A stretch of 64,000 nucleotides of DNA, from the NCBI RefSeq assembly GCF_030445035.2, contig NC_080701.1:24644798-24708797 (forward strand), given 5' to 3'. The notes beneath the pieces were generated by a model. That model was not told the DNA's origin. It saw nothing but the letters and a program-made list of their open reading frames with translations, and ran no database searches. A program made the translations under genes and the position numbers. Source of the DNA: Dasypus novemcinctus (taxonomy: Eukaryota; Chordata; Mammalia; Cingulata; Dasypodidae). Below are positions 45,624 to 56,885 of the stretch, piece after piece (position 1 is the first letter of the stretch; each line of letters starts with the position of its first letter).

Positions 45624-45781
45624 AGCAATCAAGGACTGCTCTGGTTCTATATGCTTCCAGGGTAAGTGAAGGGCCATAGAAAACATGGAGCATGGCATAA
45701 AGATAGTGCAGGTGGGAGGAATCTAATATCTGATGGTTCACAATGTCTTGAAAATAGGAAAAAAGTCTAAAGTAGCCTAGA

Positions 45782-45990
45782 CTACTTTGTCCACTAGGGG
45801 ATCCAGTAACCACATGTAAATTACTGAAATTTAAAATAATCTGAATTAAATAAGACAAAAAATTCAGTTCCTCTGTCACATTACTATATTTCAAGTATTC
45901 AATAGTCACATGTGGCTAGTGGCTCCTGCATTGTACCACGCAGATACAGAACATTTCCCTCATTGCAGAACATGCCATTGGACAGTGATG
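45782..45990 (+). mobile_element. hAT MITE (Charlie/MER1-type)
   Basis: Right end 'catgtggctagtggctcctgcattgta' and 'gaacatgccattggacagtgatg', with a decayed left end (ctactttgtcc), match the same type as 21091-21303. Flanks gcctagac and atctagaa again resemble NTCTAGAN, so the target duplication is decayed but plausible. Confidence 0.8.
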
Positions 45991-46724
45991 ATCTAGAACT
46001 ATCAGAATTAGATGAAATAGACTACATGTGTTTTGAAGTATAAGTCAGAGTTCTTTATTCCAAAAATCTTTCATCGCATAAGTCCATTTCATTTTCCCTT
46101 AAAAAGAAAATATAGTGAAGGAAACCAATGGGTGCATTTTATGAAGGGATTGGCCACTATCATGTTTAAATAATCTGTGCCTTTCTCTCAATTGTCCCAG
46201 TGCATGTAAATTGGACAGCAGCAGAATGACAGAACTCTTAGTGTACGTTCTTCTTCCCCCTCTGCTCATGTGCAAACCTAGGGTACAGTTCTTTGGATAA
46301 CCTGGTGGCCAGCAATGTCAGTTGATTCCTAGAATGTTCAGGTCAGCAATTTTAGAAGTGGAAAGTAGTTTTCCAAAGTTGGCCCTCAGGCAGAGACTAA
46401 GAAATATGGTAGGAGGAGATGAAGCTCAGCTGATAGAAGGGAGATGTCAGGGTGGGAGAGAGAGGCAGAACACAGGAAACTGAGGGAGGAGAAGTGGGTG
46501 GGAACAGTGTCCCCCCCATGAGGCATGGGGTTCACACCAACGTGGGGGGCCATGGAGGGGTCAGTGAGGGCTCTGGTACCTGGGCTGGCCTTTGGTGGCA
46601 TAAATAGTAGCAACAGGATCATGCCATTATATAACACTGCATCTGACAATGATAATTATAATATCACCCAAACCCCAAAAGAGGATGTGATAGAACAGGT
46701 AAACGCAGAAGAGCATCCAATTAG

Positions 46725-46845
46725 CCTCTAGACCTGGATTTGCCACTAAATGGCTGTATTTCTTTGCAAGTGTCACTTCATCTCCTTAAGCTTCAATTTC
46801 CTCATTTATTCAATGAACAACTGGACCAAGCCATTGTCCGTCTCC
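46725..46845 (+). repeat. MIR SINE fragment
   Basis: 'tagacctggatttgccactaaatggctgtatttctttgcaagtgtcacttcatctcc' then 'cttcaatttcctcatttattcaatg' follow sense MIR from the tRNA-derived end to the CORE. Confidence 0.8.
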
Positions 46846-47926
46846 AACATGCTGAAATCCTTGGCATGGCCAAGGTCACAGCAGCAGAGCTAAACTATAT
46901 CCTTTACATTGTTCAATTCCAAGTTCAGCAGTTTTCTGGAAGCCTCATCTACATTATCACAAACTCCAAAATGACAGATCTGCAGATAGTGAGGATTCTC
47001 TACTAACTTTATTTTATTTTTTTCCTCCAGACTCAGAATTTTATGTGCTAACCAGTACCAACAACAAACATAGCCAAACCTATCAGCAGATGTCCAAATC
47101 CATTACTGAAAGCTGTCGGCAATTTTGCAATCAGAGCCAAATTCTATCTTATAAATGTACTGATTGGCCAAGAGGGAGGCTAGAGAAAGCCAGCTTGTGA
47201 TAATGGGGAGTCTCTGAGAGACTGTAGTCTAGTATGACATCCTCCAGATGCCCAAAACTCCAAAACAAACAAGCATGCACACTACAACGGCAGCAATATC
47301 TTCAGTATATAATGTTAAGCAAACCCAATGTTATGGGAAACACTTCAGTCACATCTTGGAATCCTTCCAGTAAAATCGCAACCACTGCCCTCAAAATAGT
47401 CCTACCCTCCTAATTGTCCCACTAGGGCATTGAGGATACAGAGTAGGGTGCATTGCTATGGAGTCTTGAATTCTGATGCCACCTAATAGCATCTAAAATC
47501 ATGTACAACCCTTAGTTAAGATTTCAGAAAGACTAAAAGATCAGAGTGTTATTTGGTCATACAAAGGGCCCTTCAAAGAGATTAAGGATGTGCCTTACAG
47601 ACTGTTTCATTCAAACATGAGGGCCTCTGAGAAGCTTGAGGACATTTTCTCTCAGTCTTCTTATCAAGAGCGAAAGATAGAGGAGGGCTTATCTCAAAGA
47701 TGTTTGTGGATGTGACTTTTGTCTTATGCAGTAAACCCCAGTAAGATACACAGAAAGCTCACAACAGTTGCAAGAAAGCAATATCAGCAGAAATACTGTC
47801 ATCTTGGACTGCAAGGAATAGAGACAGTACAATACATAAAGGGGCCACTAGACCCCATATATTCTATTGGTGAAGCATGCTAGCTTTCATGGAAAAAGGG
47901 TAAACCAAGGTAGACTACTGCTTAAC
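46846..47926 (+). repeat. Unassigned stretch, possibly MaLR internal sequence
   Basis: No reading frame of note. It directly precedes an MLT1-type LTR at 47927 that lacks a matching left target duplication, so part of it could be non-coding internal MaLR sequence with the LTR as the 3' copy. This is inferred from position. No second LTR was found to the left. Confidence 0.3.
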
Positions 47927-48446
47927 TGGCCCCCGAAGATCCCAACTTTCTGGTATCCATGTGTTTGTGTAAATCCCTGCCCATAAGTGTGGTCTGGATC
48001 TGGTGATTGGTTCCTAACAGACCGAATGGGAATTGTATTATCATTACCAAGATTATGTTATAGAAGACAGTGATTTCTCTCTCGCCATATGTCCTCTCTT
48101 GCTCTTTCAGTCACTCGCCTTGATTGTTGTGAGCTACTGTATGTTGTGAGCCACCCATGTGGCAGAAGAGCCAGCGATGCCTCTGGCCAATGGTTCGTGA
48201 CCCTCATTCCAACAATCTACAAGGATCCTAATCATTCCAACCACTACCTGAGTGATGTTGGAAGCAGATTTGCCCCGAGTTGAGCCTTAAGATGACTGCA
48301 GACTTGATGGCAGCCTTTTGAGAAACCCACAGCCAGAGAACTTCAGCCTGGATTCTTGACCCACAGAAAGCATGAGATAGTAAATGTTGCTGCTTTAAGT
48401 CACTAAGTTCTGGAACAATTTGCTAAACAATGATAGATAACTAACA
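47927..48446 (+). mobile_element. MLT1-type MaLR LTR
   Basis: Starts TGGCCCCCGAAGATCCCAAC and ends GATAGATAACTAACA. Typical MLT1 landmarks are 'cccaactttctggtatcc', 'gacagtgatttctctctc', 'ttgagccttaagatgactgcag', 'gattcttgacccacagaaag' and 'agatagtaaatgttgctgctttaagtcactaagttctgg'. Flanking 5-mers ttaac and gtcag differ, consistent with age or with this being a 3' LTR next to internal sequence. Non-coding. Confidence 0.88.
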
Positions 48447-48451
48447 GTCAG

Positions 48452-50055
48452 TAAATAGGAGGAAGAATGCTTTTATGGAGTGTCAAGCAGGAGAAGAAAG
48501 CCAAAGAATGATTTTCTTGGATCCCAGCAGTCCTCTGAAACTATGCTCTGTGTTCACTAGCATAAAAATTACCAATTAAAAAAAAAGTCCCAATCTCTGT
48601 GCCTATCACTATTCAATTATCATCGCCATGGGACTCCTCTTAATCATACCATTAATTGCAATGGTTCACCTGACGGGCATGCCCTTTCCATCATGACCTC
48701 CTTCTCACACCTTGCAGAGGCAAGTGAGGTTAGAGTAGTTGGAGGAACACAATGCAAAGAGCCAAGGCACAGTAAAAAGAAAGGTCAATTTCATGAAAAT
48801 CCATGAGATTCTTGCCTCCTATAGAGATGTTAGTCTTAAAAAAAAAGAAAAGAAAATTTGACTCCCTTTTTCAATAAATTAACTTACATTTCCAATGTTG
48901 AATCATTTTAAGAGGGAAAAAATTATCTTCTAACATATCTCTTCCATCAGTTTGGGATCTATTGAGAAGCACACATAAACCCGGCTCTGACTGTGACTGA
49001 GTTAGTCGCCCAAGCATTAGAATCCATAAATTCTCAAACTACAAACATTTGCTTTCAATTAATAGCGACAAGAAATTTCTTATGGAAAATTCAGGGCTGA
49101 AAAATAGACTGATAAAAATTCATACTGATTGCTTTCATCCAATGCTGGCGAATCCTGTTGGGGTACAAAATCCTTTTTTTGTTGACTTGTTAATACTCTA
49201 GAAGAAAGACCAAAGAAATGAGTTTCATTCCAGTGTCCTCAGAGGAAAGCACCAATTCCTGAGGCAGCATAATTATGTGCCTCCAGCCAATGACCTTTAC
49301 TCCCAGCTGACTGGCATGGAGAAGGGAAGTCTGTGCTTCTCACAGCTCTCTGTGAGCTGCAAATGCCAGGGAATTGCTCTGCTCCTAACCAATTGCTACA
49401 GAAATGTAGGTTATGTGCAGCACATAAAACTACACTGAAATATTACTCAATACGGCTTCTGCCAGATCCTCAGAACAGAGATTCAGACACGTCCCACCAG
49501 CAGAGGCTTATCTTAGCGAAATATAATTTTTAAAGCATTTAAACACACACATACACACACGCACAACAAATTAACATGGAAAAATATGGAAATGTAATCA
49601 TGATAAAGAACAGCATTTCTTAAGGTGCGTTATTTGCAATATTTTGATTAACTCCCATTTCTGAATGGTTAAGCAGCTTCAGTTAATAAACAGCAAACTC
49701 TAATTAGACATCTGTATGTGAAGTCTAAAGGGAACCTTTGGCTGACTTGTATGTGTCACAGGTTTTCCTACAGTCTGTCTGCAGTCCAGCCTAGGCCTTG
49801 GAGAGAAAACTTTCTGCGATGTTGGGAACCACTGGGCATTTTATAGAAATCAGCTCACAAAACCACCACTGTTTTGGTGTTGCTCCTCCTTTCCTTTCTT
49901 CGCTCTTAGATCTCTCATAATCTGGTTCTCTGACCTAAAATTCGGTGCCTAGAGAGCAACAAACCATGGTAAGGAAGTCCCCCCCACTGATTATATGAAA
50001 GTATTTGACTGGCTATTTAGAAATGAATGAAAGTACAATATGGGGAAAGGACGAA
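48452..50055. other. Mostly unique stretch
   Basis: No supported gene. A short CA-rich run lies at 49541-49564. The segment 49620-49760 (with TTATTTGCAATA, GTTAATAAAC and CTAATTAGAC) is rich in homeodomain/POU-like strings and not repetitive, so might be conserved regulatory DNA. Confidence 0.35.
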
Positions 50056-50205
50056 GACCTTGGGGTCAGACAAATCTGGATTTGAATTTCAGCCTTACCA
50101 TTTACTAGTCATGTAACGTAAGGATATTGCCCAAGATTTCTCAGCCTAGTCACCTTATCTATAAAATTGGAATACTGTTATTTCCTCTTTACAAATATTT
50201 AGAGC
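50056..50205 (+). repeat. MIR SINE fragment
   Basis: 'ggggtcagacaaatctggatttgaatttcagccttaccatttactagtcatgtaac' and 'tcagcctagtcaccttatctataaaattggaa' are the sense tRNA-derived and central MIR blocks. Broken off just before LTR copy D. Confidence 0.88.
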
Positions 50206-50215
50206 CAGGCACTTT

Positions 50216-50614
50216 GGTATTTGACCCCAGAAAAGATCATGTCCTTAGAGTTAATCCATTCCTTTCAGTGCAAACCTGCTTTAAGTGGGGCCTTCCTTTT
50301 GATCAGATTCTTTTGATAGGGTGTGATCCAGGGTAGGTCTTAATCCTCTCACAGGGATCCTTTATAAACAGGATGCATATGGAACGAGGGAGCCACAGAA
50401 ACAGGGAAACCCACAGAAGCTGTGAGAGACAGCCACCAGAACCTTGAAGTTGAAAGCAATGAGATCCAGAAGAGAAGGGAGACCCTGCCTTGCCCTGATT
50501 TGGACATTTTTTCTCAGCCTTGGAGCTGTAAGCTTATAAGTAAATAAATCCCCACTGTAAAAGCTAACCCCTTTCTTGTAGATTGCTTTCGGTAGCTTTT
50601 AGCAAACTAAAGCA
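50216..50614 (+). mobile_element. Solo-LTR-like element, family X (copy D)
   Basis: Shares with copies A-C 'AGAAAAGATCATGTCCTTAGAGTTAATCCATTCCT', a TATA box (TTTATAAACA, 50361-50370), 'CCTGATTTGGACATTTTTTC', an AATAAA signal (50543-50548) and the end 'TTTTAGCAAACTAAAGCA'. The first about 20 bases of the family are missing. Flanks ggtat and ggtac agree at four of five bases. Shorter than copy B by about 120 bp in the middle. Confidence 0.7.
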
Positions 50615-50619
50615 GGTAC

Positions 50620-51798
50620 TGTTGTAATGTGCTGAAGATATAATAGGAAATAAAAGTGGAACAATCCATGTCTTATGTTTTAGTATGAGAAGAAACATAA
50701 GAAAATGATAACATCTATTAGAAGATGATAATGACTATGAAGAAAAATGAAGCAGGGGATATGGAGGATGTGGGAACGGGTTCAGATTTTAAATAGGATG
50801 TGCAGGAAAGTAGGCTTAAATACATTCCTCACTGGGAAATTGACATTTGGCATGTGGTTGTCTAGGGAAGAGTGAGAGGGATCATCAGGCTAAAAGTCCT
50901 GAGGCAAAAGCTCATATGAAGTTTTTAGGAGTAGCTGAGAGGTCAGTGTGGCTGCAGCTAAAGAAATGAGGGTGAGAAGCTGGAGTAGGTCAAAGAGATA
51001 ACTGAAAATAGGAATGCTTAGGTGTGTGTAGGGCGTGGAGGCTTTTATGCCAAACAAGATGGAAAGTCTTTGTGTTTTGAATCAAGGAGTGGTGTGTTTG
51101 GTTATGGACTTTGTGAACTGAAAAAGAAGAAAGCATGTAAAGCACTTACCACATCTCCTGGCATAAGTAGATGTTTAAGGAATGCTATTTTGAAACCTCT
51201 TCACTTTCCCCAGAGAGTCATCATAATCTCCTTCTCATCCTCTTTCCACCAAAATTGTATGATTTAAGAATTCGATTAGGTTGGAAATGTTTATATTGTC
51301 TGAATAAATGTCATAAAATTTAAATGATAGCAACAAGGATCGAAAGCAAAGCATGTTACTTTTTTAGAGACTTTGATGGTGTCCTGGGTGATTTCTGAGT
51401 TGTTGGGTCAAGAAAGTCAGATCATGTTTCACATTACATCATCAGCTCTCCTAGACCAGTGCATGCAGATTCACTCCAAAAAATGTCTGGAGAAGACAAG
51501 AATGTGTTCTTGCAAAATGAAACAGGGAAAGACAAGAGACAAAGAGGAAGCTGATGGAGGATATCCATTTCAGTGTGAAACCAGTTTGGAATCTCATAGT
51601 CATCACATTAATCTACGGCTGTTTTTCCTTTTACTGATGTCTGATAAATAATAATAATAATAATGAATAATAATAATAGCCAAAAGATATAAGGATACAC
51701 AAGAGAAGCAAGCCCTTTACAAGGCTCAGTTTGTCAGCAGATGGTGGGGGCTACTGAGGAAGAAAGGTTCTGGCAACTTCCAAATTGGCATCTCAAGG
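50620..51798. other. Stretch with one trinucleotide repeat
   Basis: No supported gene. An imperfect (AAT)n run lies at 51645-51678. Frames at 51022-51267 and 51373-51651 are not recognisable. Confidence 0.4.
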
Positions 51799-52208
51799 CT
51801 TGAGTAGTCTTTTGGGTTTTTTTGTTTTTTTTAAAGATTTATTTATTTATTTAATTCCTCCCCCTCCCCCGGTGGTCTATTCTCTGTGTCTATTTGCTGC
51901 GTCTTGTTTCTTTTGTCCGCTTCTATTGTCATCAGCGGCACGGGAAGTGTGGGCAGCGCCATTCCTGGGCAGGCTGCACTTTCTTTCGTGCTGGGCGGCT
52001 CTCCTTATGGGTGCACTCCTTGCACGTGGGGCTCCCCTACGCGGGGGACACCCCTGCGTGGCAGGGCACTCCTTGCGCGCATCAGCACTGTGCGTGGGCC
52101 AGCTCCACACGGGCCAAGGAGGCCCGGGGTTTGAACCGCGGACATCCCATGTGGTAGGCGGATGCCCTAACCACTGGGCCAACTCCGTTTCCCTTGAGTA
52201 GTCTTTTG
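51799..52208 (-). mobile_element. DAS-type SINE, young, with perfect 16-bp target duplication
   Basis: Element 51815-52192 on the minus strand. In its orientation: head GGCCCAGTGGTTAGGGC (A-box side), GGTTCAAACC (B-box side), DAS body and A-rich tail with (AAAT)n. Perfect 16-bp duplication cttgagtagtcttttg (51799-51814 and 52193-52208). Head, body and tail are all complete and the duplication is undecayed, so this is a young copy. Long frames on both strands (82-138 codons) are artefacts of the CpG- and GC-rich body. Confidence 0.97.
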
Positions 52209-52367
52209 AGCACTGGGTAAATGATAAAACAATGTCTGTGAGACTTAAAATTTCAAACTGTCCAAAAGTTCATTTATTTTCTCCAGACCTGCGTCTCCTT
52301 AGGCAATCCTTAACTTAGGGTATGACTCCACTGTCTATCTAGTGCCCATGCCAGGAACCTGGCAATC

Positions 52368-52784
52368 AAAACCTCCTCACATGGGAAACGGACTTTGGCC
52401 CAGTGGTTAGGGCGTCCGTCTACCACATGGGAGGTCCGCGGTTCAAGCCCCGGGCCTCCTTGACCCGTGTGGAGCTGGCCCATGCGCAGTGCTGATGCGC
52501 TCAAGGAGTGCCGTGCTACACAGGGGTGTCCCCCATGTAGGGGAGCCCCACGCGCAAGGAGTGCACCCATAAGGAGAGCCGCCCAGCGCGAAGGAGGGAG
52601 CAGCCTGCCCAGGAATGGCGCCGCCCACACTTCCCGTGCCGCTGACGACAACAGAAGCGGACAAAGAAACAAGACGCAGCAAAAAGACACAGAAAACAGA
52701 CAACCGGGGGAGGGGAGGGGAATTAAATAAATAAAAATAAATCTTTAAAAAAAAAAAACAAAAAAACAAAAAACCTCCTCACAT
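52368..52784 (+). mobile_element. DAS-type SINE, young, with perfect 15-bp target duplication
   Basis: Element 52383-52769, plus strand, 387 bp: GGGAAACGGACTTTGGCCCA head, TTAGGGCGTC A-box side, GGTTCAAGCCC B-box side, body with GCGCAAGGAGTGCACCC, then (AAATA)n and poly-A tail. Perfect 15-bp duplication aaaacctcctcacat (52368-52382 and 52770-52784). It faces the neighbouring copy at 51815-52192 in opposite orientation, 159 bp of unique DNA separating the two duplications. Confidence 0.97.
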
Positions 52785-52959
52785 ACAATTGGTGGTCAAG
52801 TGATATAAACTCTCCTTTTCAGACACCTCTCTGGGCTTCTGTCTTTCCACTGCTATGCATATTTCACAGCATATGTTGTTCTAAATCCTCTTCCTGTTTT
52901 CTATCACATCTTCTAGTCAATCCACGACTTACATGGGGTAAAAAAAAAAAAAAAAAGAT

Positions 52960-53250
52960 CCTGTCTCTTCCTTATTTCAGAACTATCCAGTGTCTCCCCT
53001 TTGCCTGACTTCCTTGTATTTAGACATTAGACCCTTTGATTTGGCTGCTGAACATTTCTTTGGCATTATTTTCCCAATACCCTTCCTTCTTGCCTCTTCA
53101 TTCCCCTAACCAAAATGTACCATACTACTCTAGCCATATTGAGTTTGTAGTCCCCCTAAATGTACCAATCTGCTTTAAGGCAGATCTTCTATTCAATCTG
53201 CCTCCTCAACCCAGCATGCTGGACTTACCATGACTGCAGGGGACATGAGA
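52960..53250 (+). repeat. Probable L2 LINE fragment
   Basis: 'actatccagtgtctcccctttgcctgacttcc' and 'tacccttccttcttgcctcttcattcccctaaccaaaatgtacc' loosely follow the sense L2 series 'caatggctccccattgcc...ctccagccacactgaac'. Decayed. Confidence 0.5.
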
Positions 53251-54470
53251 ATATGCCTTGCAGAGAATATTTGACTAAAGGATCTCAATTGCTGAGCTAG
53301 GACTGCTGTTCCCAGGTTGCTACCAGATAAGGCCTGAGTGTAACAGGGGTGTCAAAGAAGACCTGCCCCTGGAAGACAGGGGATTACACTGAAGAGAGAC
53401 TTTGGCTCAATTTCCAAATGGTGTGCTGGAATTTCCTTATAGTCTAGGACATGTCCACAAGAGTTCCCTTCCCTCTATCCTTCTCTCAGGTTCAGACTTG
53501 TGATCTGACACTTTACCCAGCCTCTCCTGGACCCCTCCCCATTTTTCCTCACAGGTATTTCCCCTAACAAAACTCTTTCAAGTTTAATTCCTTCTTCTCA
53601 TTTGCTTCTTGAGTATACCAGGTCCAGATGAACACAATGACCATCTGGTGAAAACTTAATTTTTAGCTGACATACCACTTCTCTACAAGGTATTTTTATG
53701 AACTCTGGGTAAAACAATATACCATACATAATAACAACATATTATGTATTATGATTATATAATAGTACTGTTAGTATTAGAGACATAAATATTTATATGA
53801 CTCCATTTTATCCTGTATGAAATGCCATCATAGCTCCATTGTACTGCATTTATTCATTCTAGGGATGGGTATTACACATCTCTATATCTTCAGAACTGAA
53901 CACAGTGCTTGGCTCACTGGAAGCTACCAATAACAATTCATCAGTGACTATCAATGTGCTTAGCTCATAAAATATACTCATTATATTATATCTATGTTGA
54001 GAGAGTGAAAAAATGATGAATTAATGCATGAATAATATTTACTGTCTAAATGAATGAGTGCACAAATGAATGGAGCACAAGTCTGGAAAGCAGGGTTTGA
54101 AATCAAATGAGAAATAAGGGAGAAGGAGAAAAGGTTTTCTTCCCTTGAATAAATAATGGAAAATGAGTAGATTCCAAGAAGTAAAGGGTTATGAGAAAGA
54201 CACAGAATTGTCCTACTGACATTTCATTAAAGTAGAATTATAAATCAAGCATTTGAAATTTTGTAATTTTGCTGTTTGACTCTTTTGATAGTGACACTGT
54301 CAGTGGTCCTTATGCAGTAAAAGATGCATGGGGATAGTCTGGATGTTTAAGAAAGGTGGGCAATTTGTGGTTTGGAACATGCAACCATTCTTTTGAAGAT
54401 GTAGAATTCAGTTTGTGGAAGAGACTCTAAAAGAAAACTTTCACCCCCATTTTAAGAGTAGCTACACTTG
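53251..54470. other. Mostly unique stretch
   Basis: No supported gene. A weak sense L2 3'-end phrase ('cagaactgaacacagtgcttggctcactgg') lies at about 53890-53920. Confidence 0.4.
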
Positions 54471-54677
54471 AGGGGATATGGCTCAAGTGGTTGAGTGTCT
54501 GCTTTCTACATGGGATGTCCTGAGTTTGGTTCCTGATGCCTACTCAAAATAAAAACAACAACAACAACAAGCAAACAAATGAAAAAGCCATGTCATGGGA
54601 GCTGACGTGGTTCAGTGATTGAGTGCTGGCTTCCTGCATGAGGTCCTGGTTCAATCCCTGGCCCTGGTACCTCAAAT

Positions 54678-54713
<36 letters not shown>

Positions 54714-54737
54714 TAAATAAATAAATAAATAAATAAA
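54471..54737 (+). mobile_element. Two-unit short tRNA-derived SINE with tetranucleotide tail
   Basis: Two tRNA-like heads in the same orientation. Unit 1 (54471-54596) has GGCTCAAGTGGTTGAG and GTTTGGTTCC, then an (AAC)n-containing A-rich linker. Unit 2 (54597-54678) has GTGGTTCAGTGATTGAG and GGTTCAATCC and passes into a tail of (AAGT)n then (AAAT)n (54679-54737). The heads match the short SINEs at 4634-4718 and 56452-56577. Either a dimeric element or one SINE inserted into the A-rich tail of another. No clear target duplication was found, which leaves this open. Confidence 0.8.
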
Positions 54738-54929
54738 GGAAGGCATTACTATAGTAAAACTGTTGTCAAAAGCAAGGTACTTCTCATGGTATGAGATAGG
54801 TCCATAGCTTACCCTATATCAGTCTTTTATTTAGGGAGATCTTATATTTTGAGAAATGTCATTTAATCCATGATATATCTGCATTTATAATGTCTAATTT
54901 TCAGAAAGGAAAGCTGTGGTAAAATTAAG

Positions 54930-55145
54930 TTTTAAGACATGGATTCAAATCCCACTTTGTCTATTCACTAACTGTGTAACTTTGAACAAGTAATATAACC
55001 TCTCAGAATACTAATTTCCTATAAAATGGGAATAATAATAAAACTTCCCGTCTAGAGTTTGTGAAGATTGAATGAGATAATAAATGTGTAAGCCATAAGT
55101 ACAGGGTCTGACACACAATTGCTACTCAATAAATGTTGCCTGAAT
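54930..55145 (+). repeat. MIR SINE, long copy
   Basis: 'catggattcaaatcccactttgtctattcactaactgtgtaactttgaacaagtaatataacctctc' through 'ataaaatgggaataataataaaac' to 'tctgacacacaattgctactcaataaatgttg': nearly complete sense MIR. Confidence 0.95.
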
Positions 55146-55899
55146 TTATAGCTGGGTCTGTAATTGCATCTAATGCTTTTTAAATGTCTGAGATGAATTT
55201 ACAACTTGGTATTTCTCCAAACTTCATATCTAATTGGAAAGGTTTCTCATAATAATCCTCTTTTACTATTGCTGAGCCTACTTTCTCTTTCAGGTTGCCT
55301 TTTCAACTCCACTTCTGAGGAGAGTTCTTCTTTTTCAGGGTCTCTGACATTTTCCCAACATGGTTCCCACTCCTTAGGTCATTTTGGCCACCAACCAAGC
55401 CACTACTGCCACTTTTCAGAGAATTTAGTCCCACCTTAGAGCTCAGAGTCAAACCCTTCATTAATATGTTCAGTTGTATAGCTGTGCTTTGAGTGGCTAA
55501 GTCTCTGTCCTTTTCCTACTTGGTCCCCTACTATACTCTCCAAAATCTCATGTCCTCTTCCTCTTCTACTTACTAAAATCTATATCCTGGAAAGAATCAT
55601 ACCAGTCATTTGCATTAAAGATCCTTTAATAAATTTACCTACTATTTACTGAACTCCTACTTGTGCCAGAAATTGTTAGGCCTTCCCAGTGACTTTATAT
55701 CTTCAAGGAGACAGTGTATTAAAACATAAGAATAAACACAAATGAAACTCTTTTGGGAGAACTTCAGCAAGCAGGCTGAAGTGGTCCTGTGGAAAGAAGA
55801 TGAGTCTTGCTATGTCAAGTGTGTCACAGCCACATACTTGCTAATGGCCAAAGGGCCCAGGTGATTGTTCCTTGACATCATCATAAGGAGAAATGTAGT
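55146..55899. other. Mostly unique stretch with one weak old repeat
   Basis: Antisense L2/MIR 3'-end phrases ('ctactatttactgaactcctacttgtgccagaaattgttagg') occur at about 55640-55685. No gene is supported: the 77-codon frame at 55206-55439 is not recognisable. Confidence 0.4.
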
Positions 55900-56372
55900 G
55901 CTTTGAAAAAATGCCAAAAATTCTTTCATAATCCTCACTTCAAATGGAAGAGGTTTAGTATGGCTGGACTTGGTGACATGCTTCTAACAAATAGAAATAG
56001 TAAAAGGATGGTACATGACTTCAGATACTAGGTCATACAAATCACTGCATCTTCCTCTGTGATCTTTCTTTTCAATGGCCCGCTCTGAAAGAAGTTAGCT
56101 GTACCTGGCAAGGAGAGGGCTATGTAGTGACTAACAGAGACCTCCCAACAACAACCATGTGAATGAACCATGTGGAAGCAGCTCTTCTAACTCCTGTCAG
56201 ACCTTCTGATGACTGAAGCCCCAGCTGGCATCTTGACACTACATGAGAGATGCTGAGTCATAAACCACTCCCTAATTCCTATCTCACAGAGACTGTGAGA
56301 TAATAAGTGTTTGTTGTTTTAAGCTACTAAGTTTTAAGGTAAATTCTTATGCAGAAATAGGTAGCTAATACA
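55900..56372 (+). mobile_element. MLT1-type MaLR LTR
   Basis: Series of MLT1 landmarks: 'gacatgcttctaacaaatagaaat', 'cttcagatactaggtcatacaaatcactgcatcttcc', 'gaatgaaccatgtggaagcagctcttc', 'tctgatgactgaagccccagctggcatcttgacactacatgagagatgctgagtc' and 'gtttgttgttttaagctactaagttttaagg', ending GTAGCTAATACA. Left end approximate. Non-coding. Confidence 0.9.
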
Positions 56373-56441
56373 GAGGAGAGTTGAACTTTCTAATGTTTGG
56401 AGTTGTTCATAGGTAAAAGGTGGAATAGTGGGTTTCAAGAT

Positions 56442-56587
56442 AGTTGCTGAGATTTTTTTTTGTTTGTTTGTTTGTTTGGTTTGGTTTGGTTTGGTTTTTA
56501 AGGAGTTACCAGGGATTGAACCCAGGACCTTGTATGTGGGAAGCAGGTACTCAACCAACAAGCTACATCTGCTCCCCAGCTGCTGAG
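56442..56587 (-). mobile_element. Short monomeric tRNA-derived SINE
   Basis: Element 56452-56577. In its orientation: GGGGAGCAGATGTAGCTTGT head, GGGTTCAATCC B box, then a tail of (AAACC)n and (AAAC)n. Ten-base duplication agttgctgag / agctgctgag (56442-56451 and 56578-56587), one mismatch. Same family as 4634-4718. Confidence 0.85.
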
Positions 56588-56699
56588 TTTTTTGTGCTAT
56601 CAATTTTGGAATGCTAAACACATACACATACATAGAGTCATGCTTGATGGTCATCACAATTTAGGAATGGTAATATGGGTCCAGGAGACACTGAGGACC

Positions 56700-56885
56700 A
56701 AAATAATGGCATGTACCATTCACGTAGCATTTTATACCTGGCTTATTTGGTCCTCACAGCAATTCAAGTAGGATAATTACTACTCCCCACTTTACAGATG
56801 ATATTAGTGATCTATGAGTTCAGAGCTAATGAGGGATATGGATGGTATCAGAATTCAGGACCTCTGAATTTAAGTCTATCATCAT
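56700..56885 (-). repeat. MIR SINE fragment
   Basis: 'catttggtcctcacagcaattcaagtagg', 'ccccactttacagatgatattag' and 'tatcagaattcagg' give an antisense MIR series. Confidence 0.75.

Noticed and set aside
48595..48700. Sequence 'ccatgggactcctcttaatcataccattaattgc' with a mitochondrial-like flavour
   Set aside because: Considered as a nuclear mitochondrial insert, but I cannot match it to any mitochondrial gene and the similarity is only compositional.
51785..52690. Frames of 82-138 codons across the inverted SINE pair
   Set aside because: Same explanation: the related peptide strings recur wherever a DAS-SINE lies.
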